Positions 25,941 to 35,408 of a stretch of 46,429 bases of DNA are shown here, one piece after another (positions within the stretch are counted from its first letter, which is position 1; each line of letters opens with the position of its first letter). Source of the stretch: Nitrospirota bacterium (GTDB lineage Bacteria > Nitrospinota_A > UBA7883); contig JAJRZK010000011.1 in assembly GCA_024275315.1 (NCBI GenBank), positions 1-46,429 of the forward strand. The letters are read 5' to 3'. Below the pieces are notes generated by a model, which saw only the letters and a list, made by a program, of their open reading frames with translations, did not search any database and was not told the origin of the DNA. The position numbers and the translations under genes are program-made.

Positions 25941-27890
25941 ATGTGGGGTCTTGATCACATATGGTGGGTTCCTATCCTGCCGCTTTTGGGGGCCATCATA
26001 AACGGTGTCCTGGGCTTTAGGATACCCAGGCCCTGGGTGACCTTTTTTGCCATAGGGTCCACTGGGCTCTCTTTCGCCATCGCGCTGGTTGCGTTTGTCA
26101 ATCTTGTAACGCTCGACCCGGCGTTGAGAGTATACGAAAATGTCCTTTTCGTCTGGATACAATCCGGCTCGTTCACCGCCGAGGCGGGCATCCAGATCGA
26201 TCCGCTGTCCGGCATATTTCTGCTGATAGTCACCGGAGTCGGTTTTCTCATCCATGTCTACTCCATCGGGTACATGGGTCATGAACACGCCTATCCCAGG
26301 TATTTCGCGTATCTCAACCTTTTCATGTTCTCGATGTTATTGCTGGTGCTGGGCAACAACTTCCTGCTGATGTTCATCGGCTGGGAGGGGGTTGGCTTAT
26401 GCTCGTATCTGCTGATCGGGTATTACTATGAAAAGGACTCCGCCGCCGACGCCGGCAAAAAGGCGTTCGTGGTCAACAGGATAGGCGATTTCGGATTCAT
26501 CCTGGCGATCATGTGGATATTTTGGGTGTTCGGATCGATAGATTACACCACGGTGTTTCCCGCCGCACACGAGACGTTGGCCCCCGGTGGCGTCGTGGTT
26601 GTCGGGATAACGCTTCTTCTGTTCCTTGGCGCAACAGGAAAATCGGCGCAGATTCCGCTTTACACATGGCTACCCGACGCCATGGAGGGCCCTACCCCGG
26701 TCTCCGCTCTCATACACGCGGCGACCATGGTGACCGCTGGTGTGTACATGGTCGCCCGATGCAACGCCCTTTTCAACCTGGCCCCGGCCAGCATGGTTGT
26801 CGTGGCGCTCATTGGCGGCGCCACCGCCCTGTTCGCGGCGACCATGGGGTTATACCAGAACGATATAAAAAGAGTGCTGGCGTATTCCACAGTTTCACAG
26901 CTGGGTTACATGTTCCTGGCCTGCGGTGTCGGGGCGTATACCGCCGCCGTGTTCCATGTGATGACCCACGCCTTTTTCAAGGCGTGCCTGTTTCTGGGTT
27001 CCGGCTCTGTGATTCACGGCATGTCCGGCGAGCAGGATATGCGCCAGATGGGCGGGCTGAAAAGCAAGATGCCCCGAACCCACATTACATTTCTGATTTC
27101 GACGCTTGCGATTTGCGGTATCCCAGTTTTTTCGGGGTTTTTCTCGAAAGACGAGATTCTGCTGTCTGCGTTCATCGGGCACACTCCGGGCCATATCGTG
27201 TATTGGGGGCTGGCGACCATCGCGGCCGCCGTCACGGCTTTTTACATGTTCAGGCTCTACTACATGACCTTCACCGGAGACCTTCGATCGCAGGATCATC
27301 ATGTGCGTGAACACGTGCATGAATCTCCACCGGTGATGACGGTTCCGCTTATCATACTCGCCGGGCTGGCCACTGTCGGAGGTTTTCTCGGGTTGCCGGC
27401 GTTTATAGGACCCCACGCGTTAAACGAGTTTCTCCATCCCGTATTCGCCACCCACGGGGCTAATGAGCATCCCCACATATCATTGGGGCTGGAACTTGGG
27501 TTGATGGCGTTTTCCGTGGCTGTGGCTGTGGCGGGGATATACACCGCGCGGCTGTTTTACCATGTCCGCCCGGAAGCGGCCGAAGAACTGGCCAAACGGG
27601 AAGGTTTTATCAAGACTGTTTACACCACCATACAGAACAAGTACTACGTCGACGAGATATACGATTATCTGGTGGTAAAACCGATAATCAAAATATCCGA
27701 CTCTTTCCTGTGGAAGTTTTTCGACGTGAGGATAATAGATGGCTCCGTCAACGGCATAGCCGCTTTTTTCGGGGAAATGAGCTCTTTTCTGCGCAGGACC
27801 CAGACCGGGATGGTGCGCAACTATGCGCTGATCATGGTGATCGGATGTGTATTTATCGCCGGATTCTGGGTGATTGCTTCGGGGAATTGA
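25941..27890 (+). CDS. nuoL: NADH-quinone oxidoreductase subunit L
   Basis: A 649-residue antiporter-like proton-pumping subunit with the long lateral C-terminal helix. Key motifs are FIGWEGVGLCSYLLIGYYY with the pumping Glu, GATGKSAQIPLYTWLPDAME with the channel Lys, and STVSQLGYMFLACGVGAYT. ATG 25941 is favoured by GGAG with 7-base spacing; ATG 25923 would add six residues and has no clear ribosome site. Confidence 0.95.
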   Translation: MWGLDHIWWVPILPLLGAIINGVLGFRIPRPWVTFFAIGSTGLSFAIALVAFVNLVTLDPALRVYENVLFVWIQSGSFTAEAGIQIDPLSGIFLLIVTGVGFLIHVYSIGYMGHEHAYPRYFAYLNLFMFSMLLLVLGNNFLLMFIGWEGVGLCSYLLIGYYYEKDSAADAGKKAFVVNRIGDFGFILAIMWIFWVFGSIDYTTVFPAAHETLAPGGVVVVGITLLLFLGATGKSAQIPLYTWLPDAMEGPTPVSALIHAATMVTAGVYMVARCNALFNLAPASMVVVALIGGATALFAATMGLYQNDIKRVLAYSTVSQLGYMFLACGVGAYTAAVFHVMTHAFFKACLFLGSGSVIHGMSGEQDMRQMGGLKSKMPRTHITFLISTLAICGIPVFSGFFSKDEILLSAFIGHTPGHIVYWGLATIAAAVTAFYMFRLYYMTFTGDLRSQDHHVREHVHESPPVMTVPLIILAGLATVGGFLGLPAFIGPHALNEFLHPVFATHGANEHPHISLGLELGLMAFSVAVAVAGIYTARLFYHVRPEAAEELAKREGFIKTVYTTIQNKYYVDEIYDYLVVKPIIKISDSFLWKFFDVRIIDGSVNGIAAFFGEMSSFLRRTQTGMVRNYALIMVIGCVFIAGFWVIASGN

Positions 27891-27897
27891 CACGACT

Positions 27898-29541
27898 ATG
27901 GAATCAGCGCCGATACTTTCGATTATAACTTTCATTCCGCTTGCCGGGATGATCCTTCTGCTTTTTATCGACAAGCGGAACAAGGGCCTTATAAGGGGCG
28001 TAACTCTCACCACTGCGTTGATCGATTTTCTTGTGTCGGTTCCCCTGTTCTTTTTCTTCAAGCCGACCCACGAGATGCAGTTTGTCGAAAAGGTCTCGTG
28101 GATCCCCGATTTCGGAATCTACTACAGCATGGGGATAGACGGGATTTCGCTCTACCTGGTTTTGCTGACCACCCTGACCACCGCCATCTGCGTGGCGAGC
28201 ACGTGGAGGGCGATAGACAAGCATGTCAAGGAGTTCATGATCTCCATACTTCTGCTGGAAGTGGGGATGATCGGCGTGTTCTGCGCCATGGACTTTTTCC
28301 TGTTCTACATATTCTGGGAGCTGATGCTCATCCCTATGTACTTCATGATAGGCGTGTGGGGCGGTCCGAGACGCATCTACGCGGCGGTCAAATTCTTTTT
28401 GTACACGATGTTCGGCTCGGTGCTGATGCTGGTGGCCATTTTGTGGCTCTATTTCCACAACTACCAGCAGACCGGGCAATACGACATGAGCATCCTCACA
28501 TATCATTGGACGTACATAGACCCGGGAGCCCAGACGTGGCTGTTCCTGGCGTTTTTCCTGGCGTTCGCCATCAAGGTGCCGATGTTCCCGTTCCACACAT
28601 GGTTGCCCGACGCCCATGTGGAAGCGCCCACCGCAGGTTCCGTCATCCTGGCTGGCATCCTGCTGAAGATGGGGACATACGGTTTCCTGCGTTTTTCCCT
28701 GCCGATATTTCCGCAGGCCACGGAAGCGGCGATGGGCTGGATCAGCGCGCTCGCTATCGTGGGAATAATTTACGGAGCCCTTGTGGCCATGGTGCAGCCG
28801 GACATAAAAAAACTGGTGGCCTATTCCTCCGTGAGCCATCTCGGGTTTGTGACGCTGGGCATTTTCGCGCTGAACACCCAGGCGCTGGAGGGAAGTATTC
28901 TGCAGATGATCAACCACGGAATATCGACCGGCGCGCTGTTTCTTATCGTGGGTGTTCTATACGAAAGGAGGCACTCCCGCCTAATAGCGGATTATGGCGG
29001 GATATCGGCCAGGATGCCCGTTTTCGCCGTCGTGTTCATGATAGTTACGCTCTCCTCGATCGGGCTGCCGGGCCTGAACGGGTTTGTGGGTGAGTTCCTG
29101 ATCCTCGTGGGTGTCTGGAAATCAAACCCGATCATGGCCGCGCTGGCGACCACCGGCGTCGTGTGGGCGGCGGTTTATATGCTGTGGATGTTCCAGCGTG
29201 TGATGTTCGGCAAGATTACGAACCCGAAAAATGAAAAACTCACCGATCTGAACCTGCGGGAAATAGCGTATTTCGCTCCGCTGATTCTATTTATATTTAT
29301 ACTGGGCGTGTTCCCGACTCCATTTATAAAGAAAATGGAGCCGACGGTGGAGCACCTGGTTCAAAAATCCAACTTCGCCCTGGCTCGCACGGTGGAACCC
29401 GGCGACGCGGCTGGTATGTTGAGTAGACCACCATCCGGGTCGGCGGCGACAGATTTACAAAAGACAGTTGCCCCCAGTGATGTTACATCCAGCGCTTTGG
29501 GGTATGTCGATTCGGCCGACGGCGGAAAGGAGCGGAGCTGA
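27898..29541 (+). CDS. nuoM: NADH-quinone oxidoreductase subunit M
   Basis: A 547-residue pump subunit with about 14 helices. Motifs are YIFWELMLIPMYFMIGVWGG (Glu), FAIKVPMFPFHTWLPDAHVE (Lys) and AYSSVSHLGFVTLGIFALN. The last 50 or so residues form an unusual polar tail (DAAGMLSRPPSGSAATDLQ and beyond). The start is ATG 27898; a TTG at 27874 inside nuoL is an alternative. Its TGA overlaps the nuoN ATG by one base. Confidence 0.95.
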   Translation: MESAPILSIITFIPLAGMILLLFIDKRNKGLIRGVTLTTALIDFLVSVPLFFFFKPTHEMQFVEKVSWIPDFGIYYSMGIDGISLYLVLLTTLTTAICVASTWRAIDKHVKEFMISILLLEVGMIGVFCAMDFFLFYIFWELMLIPMYFMIGVWGGPRRIYAAVKFFLYTMFGSVLMLVAILWLYFHNYQQTGQYDMSILTYHWTYIDPGAQTWLFLAFFLAFAIKVPMFPFHTWLPDAHVEAPTAGSVILAGILLKMGTYGFLRFSLPIFPQATEAAMGWISALAIVGIIYGALVAMVQPDIKKLVAYSSVSHLGFVTLGIFALNTQALEGSILQMINHGISTGALFLIVGVLYERRHSRLIADYGGISARMPVFAVVFMIVTLSSIGLPGLNGFVGEFLILVGVWKSNPIMAALATTGVVWAAVYMLWMFQRVMFGKITNPKNEKLTDLNLREIAYFAPLILFIFILGVFPTPFIKKMEPTVEHLVQKSNFALARTVEPGDAAGMLSRPPSGSAATDLQKTVAPSDVTSSALGYVDSADGGKERS

Positions 29542-30992
29542 TGCCGATATCAATACCGGACATTAACATCGGATCCATCGGCCCGGAGCTTATCCTGGCG
29601 ATAGTGGCGATTGTGGTTCTGCTTGTGGAGGTCTTCTCCGTGAGCAAGGGAAAAGACCATCTCGCCTACATCTCCCTGGGTGGCGTTCTCCTGGCGGCCG
29701 CTGTCACCTCGAGGATGATCGGCGAGCCGTCCACTACTTTTTCCGGCATGTACGTTGTCGACAATTTTTCGACATTTTTCAAGCTAATCTGCCTGCTGGG
29801 GACAGGGATGACCATACTGGTGTCGGTCAAGTACAACAAGGATGAGGATATAGACAACGGGGAATATTACGCACTGCTCCTGTTCGCCACGTTCGGCATG
29901 TTCTTTATGATATCAGGCTCCGACATGATGACTATCTTCATGGGCCTGGAGGTGATGTCGCTGTCCCTGTACGTTCTGGCCGGGTACACCCGAAAACGGT
30001 TCAAATCCAACGAGGCGTCGATGAAATATTTCATCCTCGGGTCGGTCGCGTCGGCGTTTTTGCTGTACGGCATGGCCCTGATATATGGCGCCACCGGTTC
30101 GACTAATCTCGGCGTGATAGGCTCCGCCATCTCCGGCGGGTCAGCCTCGGCGTCCCTGCTGGCGATGGGGTCGGCGATGCTGATCATCGGGTTTGGGTTC
30201 AAGGTGGCCGCCGTTCCGTTCCACATGTGGACACCGGACGTATACCAGGGCGCCCCGGTTCCGGTTACGGCGTTCATGTCCGCCGGGCCAAAAGCGGCCG
30301 CTTTCGCGGCGTTTTATCGTGTGTTCAGCCAATCCCTGCATGGCACGCAACCGGAATGGTGGATCATCATCTGGGTGCTGGCTGTGCTGACCATGACCCT
30401 CGGCAACATAGTCGCCCTGTTGCAAAGCGATGTCAAGCGGATGCTCGCCTATTCTTCGATAGCCCACGCCGGCTATATACTCGTCGGGTTCGTGGCGGGA
30501 GGCAAGCTCGGTTCGTCTGCGATCCTGTTTTACCTGCTGGCCTACACCTTCATGAACATCGGCGCTTTCGCCATCGTCACCCTGGTGGCCCGCCAGGGCG
30601 AAACAAAAACAAGCTTCTCCGACTATGTGGGTATCGGTTACAAATATCCCCTTATGGGTGTGACCCTGGTGATCTTCCTTTTCGCGTTGGCGGGGATTCC
30701 TCCCACGGCTGGTTTTGTCGGAAAATTCTACATTTTCATGGCGGCGCTGGACCAGGGTTATGTCTATCTCGCCATAATATCCGTTCTCAATTCCGTTGTT
30801 TCGGTCTTCTATTATCTGCGCCTTACCGTAATGATGTACATGAAAGACGAAAGCGGAGAAGAACTGCCCCCGATTAAATTCGCCGCATCTGTGGTCGTGG
30901 CGCTGGCCATCGCCATATATGGAACCTTGTGGCTGGGAATTGTGCCGGCTGGATATATGGCTTTCGCACAATCCTCTTTTCTGCCGTATTAA
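29541..30992 (+). CDS. nuoN: NADH-quinone oxidoreductase subunit N
   Basis: A 483-residue pump subunit, last of the operon. Motifs are FMGLEVMSLSLYVLAGYTRK with the pumping Glu, GFGFKVAAVPFHMWTPDVYQ with the channel Lys, and LAYSSIAHAGYILVGFVAGG. Full family length. No terminator is obvious after the stop. Confidence 0.95.
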   Translation: MPISIPDINIGSIGPELILAIVAIVVLLVEVFSVSKGKDHLAYISLGGVLLAAAVTSRMIGEPSTTFSGMYVVDNFSTFFKLICLLGTGMTILVSVKYNKDEDIDNGEYYALLLFATFGMFFMISGSDMMTIFMGLEVMSLSLYVLAGYTRKRFKSNEASMKYFILGSVASAFLLYGMALIYGATGSTNLGVIGSAISGGSASASLLAMGSAMLIIGFGFKVAAVPFHMWTPDVYQGAPVPVTAFMSAGPKAAAFAAFYRVFSQSLHGTQPEWWIIIWVLAVLTMTLGNIVALLQSDVKRMLAYSSIAHAGYILVGFVAGGKLGSSAILFYLLAYTFMNIGAFAIVTLVARQGETKTSFSDYVGIGYKYPLMGVTLVIFLFALAGIPPTAGFVGKFYIFMAALDQGYVYLAIISVLNSVVSVFYYLRLTVMMYMKDESGEELPPIKFAASVVVALAIAIYGTLWLGIVPAGYMAFAQSSFLPY

Positions 30993-31293
30993 ACCCGATC
31001 AATCGCCCGGATCTTTCACATCCCGCTCTTTTCCGCCTGTTCCTGTCCGTCACACTAGTCATGGTAAAATCGGATTTGAGATAACAGGCGTGGATGATGG
31101 ACTACACTGGCCAGAGCGTCATGGGACAGGGGACACGGGAATTAACTGTTTCATATTTCCGCGTTTGGCTGATAACATCTTGGGTATGGAGACTCGGGCG
31201 CTGGCTGGAAGATTTCAGGCAGGCGTTAAACAGCGCCAGATCAAAATAATGAACACAAACCCGTCGGTTCTATGCAATTGGAGGAAAAAATAG
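30993..31293. other. Intergenic stretch, no gene seen
   Basis: Open frames here lack start context and homology. TAAAAT near 31064 may be part of a promoter for the next gene. GGAGG at about 31280 is the ribosome site of the HEAT-repeat gene. Confidence 0.35.
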
Positions 31294-31842
31294 ATGTGGA
31301 GCAAAACCCTGTCGGCGATACTGACCACCGCCATACTGTTCGCTTCGGCTTCCGCTTACGCAGGTGATATCATAGTGCCGAGGGATGAACTTGTCTCGAT
31401 TCTGTCCGGATATCACGATACGCCCGGCGAGGATTACTGGATGAAGCTGGACCCGGGCCAGACCAGGGAGACGTTGAAATCCATCACCGATGACCCCACG
31501 GTTTTTACGCCGGTAAGGGCCAGGGCCCTGATTGCGCTCACCTATTTTGGTAACGACGAAGTCTCGGGCCTGCTCTCGAACAAGCTCAGGACGGAGACAC
31601 TGCCTTACCTTCGCTCCGCCGCTTGCGAGGCGCTGTCCCGCCTGAAGGGGGAGGAGAGCCTGCCGGAGCTGAAGGATGCGCTAAACGATCAGAATGTCAT
31701 GGTCAGGCTCACGGCGATTCGCTCGCTTCGTCGCCTGGGTACGGACAACGCCAAACAGACGTTGCAAAACAGGCTGGCGACGGAAACGAACACAACCGCG
31801 AAATCGGTGATACAAAGAGCCCTGACCCAAATGGAACAATAA
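31294..31842 (+). CDS. Secreted HEAT-repeat protein
   Basis: A 182-residue protein with a signal peptide (MWSKTLSAILTTAILFASAS, cut near AYA-GD). At least three helical repeats follow: RARALIALTYFGNDEVSGLL, LRSAACEALSRLKGEESLPE and VRLTAIRSLRRLGTDNAKQT. HEAT/PBS-lyase-type repeats are protein-binding scaffolds. GGAGG lies 9 bases before the ATG. The following two genes encode a nucleotidyltransferase-like and a secreted phospholipase-like protein, which suggests a shared envelope role, but this is inference. Confidence 0.82.
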   Translation: MWSKTLSAILTTAILFASASAYAGDIIVPRDELVSILSGYHDTPGEDYWMKLDPGQTRETLKSITDDPTVFTPVRARALIALTYFGNDEVSGLLSNKLRTETLPYLRSAACEALSRLKGEESLPELKDALNDQNVMVRLTAIRSLRRLGTDNAKQTLQNRLATETNTTAKSVIQRALTQMEQ

Positions 31843-31903
31843 CGCCTTGGGTAAGCTTGGCGGCCCTGGTCGTTACAGGTGAAATTTTCCGTGCGTGAGC
31901 CTT

Positions 31904-32854
31904 ATGGACAGGTCTGAGCAGGCGGTGGACGCCCTGTTGCTATGCGGAGACAAGGGTTCCAGTCGGCCAGTTATGGGCGAGAGCAAAGCGTTCCTGTTTT
32001 TACATGGAAAACCTCTGTTTATTCACACGCTCGACGCGCTTGAGGATGTCGGGAGGATAAGACGCGTCTTCATAGTCGGCGACAAACGCAAGCTGGACAG
32101 GCTCCTTTCAGAATACAATCGCCGCGGTTACCGCAAGCCTGTGGTTACACTTGAGCAGTGGAACAACCTGCTATCCAACGCCTGGAACGGTTTTTTGGCC
32201 ACCCTGGACGGGTATAAGCCGGGGGACGAAGACCGCGACCCGCAGATCAGGAACAGGGTGATTTTTATTCTGCCCGGAGACTCGCCGATCGTATCGCCGG
32301 AGGAAATCGACGATTTTTTCGACAAGGCGGATATGAAAAGCTTCGACTACGTGGCGGGAATGACTCCAAGAGAGGTGATGAGCCGCTATTACCCCAGCGG
32401 GGGTAACCCGGGGATAAAAATGGCCTATATTTACCTGAAAGAAGGCGCGTTCAGGATAAACAACCTCCACATGGCCAGACCTTTCGCGTGCGGCAACAGG
32501 ATGGCGATCCAGCAAATGTACAACTCCAGGTATCAAAAAGACATCAGGAACATAATCCGGCTGACCATGAATATGTGGACTCATCACGTCAAGATGCAAA
32601 GCCTGATGCTATACATAATTATGCAACTCTCCATGTTTTTTTCCTTTGTCGGGCTGGAGCGGGTGGGGGATATGACCAGACGACACACCTCCATAAAATC
32701 TGTCACCGAATCCATCGGCCGGATATTGGGTCTTCGTTTCGGATGTGCGATTACCACGCGGGGAGGGGCGGCGCTGGATATAGATAACGAGAAAGATTAT
32801 GAAACCATGAAACAGATGTTCACAACATGGCGCAAGGCCCAAAAATCAGAATAG
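31904..32854 (+). CDS. MobA-like NTP transferase / glycosyltransferase-A fold protein
   Basis: About 316 residues. The N-terminus AVDALLLCGDKGSSRPVMGE then KAFLFLHGKPLFIHTLDAL is the pattern of nucleotidyltransferases that activate sugars or cofactors (LLxGGxGxR ... GKPLI). The glycine loop has CGDKGSS, so the classic GGxSxRMG is only loosely kept. VIFILPGDSPIVSPEEIDDF matches the metal-binding Asp region. The C-terminal half carries one hydrophobic segment (SLMLYIIMQLSMFFSFVGL) and is unlike typical MobA or IspD. The substrate cannot be told. ATG 31904 is used; a GTG at 31895 adds three residues. It overlaps the next gene by 28 bases. Confidence 0.65.
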   Translation: MDRSEQAVDALLLCGDKGSSRPVMGESKAFLFLHGKPLFIHTLDALEDVGRIRRVFIVGDKRKLDRLLSEYNRRGYRKPVVTLEQWNNLLSNAWNGFLATLDGYKPGDEDRDPQIRNRVIFILPGDSPIVSPEEIDDFFDKADMKSFDYVAGMTPREVMSRYYPSGGNPGIKMAYIYLKEGAFRINNLHMARPFACGNRMAIQQMYNSRYQKDIRNIIRLTMNMWTHHVKMQSLMLYIIMQLSMFFSFVGLERVGDMTRRHTSIKSVTESIGRILGLRFGCAITTRGGAALDIDNEKDYETMKQMFTTWRKAQKSE

Positions 32855-33750
32855 CGGCGTCGTCCCAAACCGGCTTTGCGGGGTTGGTCGCGCTGATCGC
32901 GCTGGTCCTGCTTTGGCCCGAAAACGCCTGCGCGTGGGGCGCCGGGATACATGTGGCCCAGGGGTCTTTTATCCTGGACAACCTGAAGATGATAAACCCG
33001 CAGATAGCGGCTACCCTGGCCGAGTGCCACCTGGACTATATTTATGGATGTATCAGCGCGGACATTTTCATAGGCAAAGGGTATCGCAGAAAACCTGACC
33101 ACTGCCACAACTGGAGCGTGGGGATCAAAGTGCTGGAAGGCGCCTCGGACAAGTCCACCAAGGCGTATGCGTATGGGTATTTGACCCATCTTGCGGCGGA
33201 CATAGTGGCGCACAATTATTTTATACCGAACCTGCTCTATTCAACCCCTGCCTCGAGCAACCTTGGTCACGTATACTGGGAGTTCAGGGCGGACAGGTTT
33301 ATCAAAAAAAGAAACTGGGTCTTGGCTATAAAAGTTGTCTCCATGCACAATCACGGCAACGACACCCTTATCAAAAGGGTCATGAACCGGAGCAAGCTCA
33401 GGTTCGGCGCAAAAAAAATGATATTCAAAAGAGCCGTTCGGCTCAATGACCTTATGGTGTGGCGCGACAACGTCGAACACGCGTTTGATGGCAACAGAAG
33501 AATCACCCGTAAACAGGTGTCAACGCTGAACAATTATTCGTTGAACCTTATCCTGGATATGCTGAAAAAAGGGGAAAACTCGGTATGCATGGAGTATGAC
33601 CCTGTGGGTACAGACAATATCACCGAATCGAGAAACAGAAGAAATTCACTGCGAAACAGGATGAAGCGGGGGCCTGTAAAGGATATGTTCCAGGTTCCGG
33701 ATCAGATTCTGCAAATTGACTATCTGGACCATGAAACCATACGGATGTAA
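32827..33750 (+). CDS. Secreted zinc-dependent phospholipase C-like protein
   Basis: A 307-residue protein with a signal peptide ending in ENACA, so the mature protein would begin WGAGIHVAQG. In the zinc-dependent PLC/S1-P1 nuclease fold the mature N-terminal Trp and nearby His bind zinc. Further ligand-type residues are ADIFIGKG, HCHNWSVG and GYLTHLAADIVAHNYFIPN. This fits the PF00882 type, which cleaves phospholipids or acts as a structural relative. The C-terminal half is basic and not recognised. Start ATG 32827 lies inside the previous gene, a sign of coupling. Confidence 0.78.
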   Translation: MAQGPKIRIAASSQTGFAGLVALIALVLLWPENACAWGAGIHVAQGSFILDNLKMINPQIAATLAECHLDYIYGCISADIFIGKGYRRKPDHCHNWSVGIKVLEGASDKSTKAYAYGYLTHLAADIVAHNYFIPNLLYSTPASSNLGHVYWEFRADRFIKKRNWVLAIKVVSMHNHGNDTLIKRVMNRSKLRFGAKKMIFKRAVRLNDLMVWRDNVEHAFDGNRRITRKQVSTLNNYSLNLILDMLKKGENSVCMEYDPVGTDNITESRNRRNSLRNRMKRGPVKDMFQVPDQILQIDYLDHETIRM

Positions 33751-33766
33751 CGGGTCTGGCCTGACT

Positions 33767-34846
33767 CTATCCGGCGTGTCCCTGGACTAGCTCGTAAAGC
33801 CTGCCAATTCTTTCAGCCGGGAGCCTCGGATTAACCAAACCCAACGCCCTTTTAAAATGACCCTCTGCGCCGGGTGCGTCCCCGTCACGGAGCCGTATCA
33901 GGCCCAGCCTGTATGAAATGAAGTAATTGAGCGGCGCGTCCCGGGCCACTGTCAAATATACCGGCTCGGCTTCGCGATACAGCCCTCTGGCGTACAGCAA
34001 ATCCGCTCGTAGCCGGGTCAGCAGTGGGTCGGGGCTGTCGCCGCTACCCGCCTGTTGCGCCAGTTTGTCCAGGTGGCGGCCGGCCTCTTTGTAATTGAGG
34101 TTTTCAAGGCAGTAGACCGCGAGTGACTCCAGCGCCTCCGGGTTTTCTCCGTCCAGCTCCAGGGCGCGTCTGAAACGTTTTTCCGCCTCGGCTTTTCTGG
34201 ACAATCCATCCAGACGATCCCCCTCGATGACCTGGCGGTAGACCTGGCGGTCGCGGGGGCTGGAAATATTGATCACAAGGTTTAAAAAGTGCGAGAGAAC
34301 CCAGTATAACCATACCGCCATGTCGTCAAGCCGGGCGATCATCCAGCCGATGGGGCCCTTAAGAGTCTCCTCGCGCTCTCTGGCTCCGCAATCGCTCGGG
34401 TCGCTTCGGATTATAGCGCTCTCCACCGCGACAAGGCATATGGCCTGAACCTCCAGAGAGGAGTGGGGCAGGTCATTTTCCACACCCTGCAAGGCGGCGC
34501 GGTCTCCGTCGAGAAAGCTGGCCACGGCCTTGAGCAGTCTGATCGTACAGTTGCCACCGGCGTCGGGCTGGCAACTTTCAAGCAACGATATGGCGTGCGC
34601 GTGATCTCCGCGACGGTGCGCCTCGATAGCGGCGAAAAGCATCAGCGCGTCTCTGGCGGGGCCCGTGGCGGGCGCCTGGTCTATATCTGTGAAATCATGG
34701 TTGACAAGCCCCAGCCGGAGAGCCAGCCTGGGGTCGTCCTGTCCAGATTCGATGGCGTTGGCCAAGGTTAGCCGCGCCTGATCCTCCCTGCCAAGCTTGC
34801 AAAACCTGGCGGCCCTGCGGATGGCCAGGCTCGAGGCGAATGACAT
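33767..34846 (-). CDS. TPR-repeat protein
   Basis: A 359-residue helical-repeat protein. Clear TPR units occur near residues 215-300 (AEKRFRRALELDGENPEALE, YCLENLNYKEAGRHLDKLA) and at the end (APGAEGHFKRALGLVNPRLP). A hydrophobic segment near residue 180 (MAVWLYWVLSHFLNLVINI) may be a membrane anchor. TPR arrays bind partner proteins. It starts 12 bases downstream of the cyclic-nucleotide-binding gene on the same strand, so the two are probably co-transcribed. Function unknown. Confidence 0.78.
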   Translation of the reverse strand: MSFASSLAIRRAARFCKLGREDQARLTLANAIESGQDDPRLALRLGLVNHDFTDIDQAPATGPARDALMLFAAIEAHRRGDHAHAISLLESCQPDAGGNCTIRLLKAVASFLDGDRAALQGVENDLPHSSLEVQAICLVAVESAIIRSDPSDCGAREREETLKGPIGWMIARLDDMAVWLYWVLSHFLNLVINISSPRDRQVYRQVIEGDRLDGLSRKAEAEKRFRRALELDGENPEALESLAVYCLENLNYKEAGRHLDKLAQQAGSGDSPDPLLTRLRADLLYARGLYREAEPVYLTVARDAPLNYFISYRLGLIRLRDGDAPGAEGHFKRALGLVNPRLPAERIGRLYELVQGHAG

Positions 34847-34858
34847 GACAGGCGCGAG

Positions 34859-35317
34859 CTACCAGATAAGCTGGTTGCGCAATTCAAAATTGGTGTTGCG
34901 TATGCGAACGGCCAGCAACGTGGCCAGGTTGCGCATCAGATGGTACCCGATCAGACTTTCCCTGTTCAGCAAATCCTCAAGCTGTCGGCAGGGCAACATA
35001 ACGGTCTTTACATCGTCCTGGGCGATGACGTTGGCCGACCGGCGGGATTTGTCTATAAAGGAAAACTCGCCAACCACACACTCGCTTTTTAACAGCCGCA
35101 ACGGCTCCGACATGGAGTCGTAAGGAAAACGATGAATTTCCACGGAAACCCACCCTGCAAAAATCAGGAAAATATCACATGAAGTGTCGCTTTCCCTGAT
35201 GATGTAATCGCCGGAATGAAACTCCATCATAGTGGTTATTTCGGCGATCTTGCCGACCTCTTCCGGGGTCATGCCTACCGCAAGCTCGCTATCGGAGATT
35301 ATCTTAAAGCAATCCAT
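34859..35317 (-). CDS. Cyclic-nucleotide-binding-domain protein
   Basis: About 152 residues consisting of a single CRP-type beta-roll: FHSGDYIIRESDTSCDIFLI, then VVGEFSFIDKSRRSANVIAQ with the phosphate-binding-cassette-like GE ... R. No helix-turn-helix DNA-binding domain follows, so it is not a CRP-type transcription factor; it may act as a stand-alone sensor or with the TPR protein. ATG 35317 is chosen over a TTG three codons earlier. No good ribosome site is visible. Confidence 0.78.
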   Translation of the reverse strand: MDCFKIISDSELAVGMTPEEVGKIAEITTMMEFHSGDYIIRESDTSCDIFLIFAGWVSVEIHRFPYDSMSEPLRLLKSECVVGEFSFIDKSRRSANVIAQDDVKTVMLPCRQLEDLLNRESLIGYHLMRNLATLLAVRIRNTNFELRNQLIW

Positions 35318-35408
35318 AACACACAAGGGATATTAAGAGTGCGCCTGCATTATACAGCATTTTGCCGCAATCGGGTATCGGGCGGCGAGTCGCGGTCATC
35401 CGGGGCGA

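Noticed and set aside
30919-31293. 124-codon frame across the nuoN end and the following gap
   Set aside because: The first part is the wrong frame of nuoN and the rest has no recognisable domain or good start.
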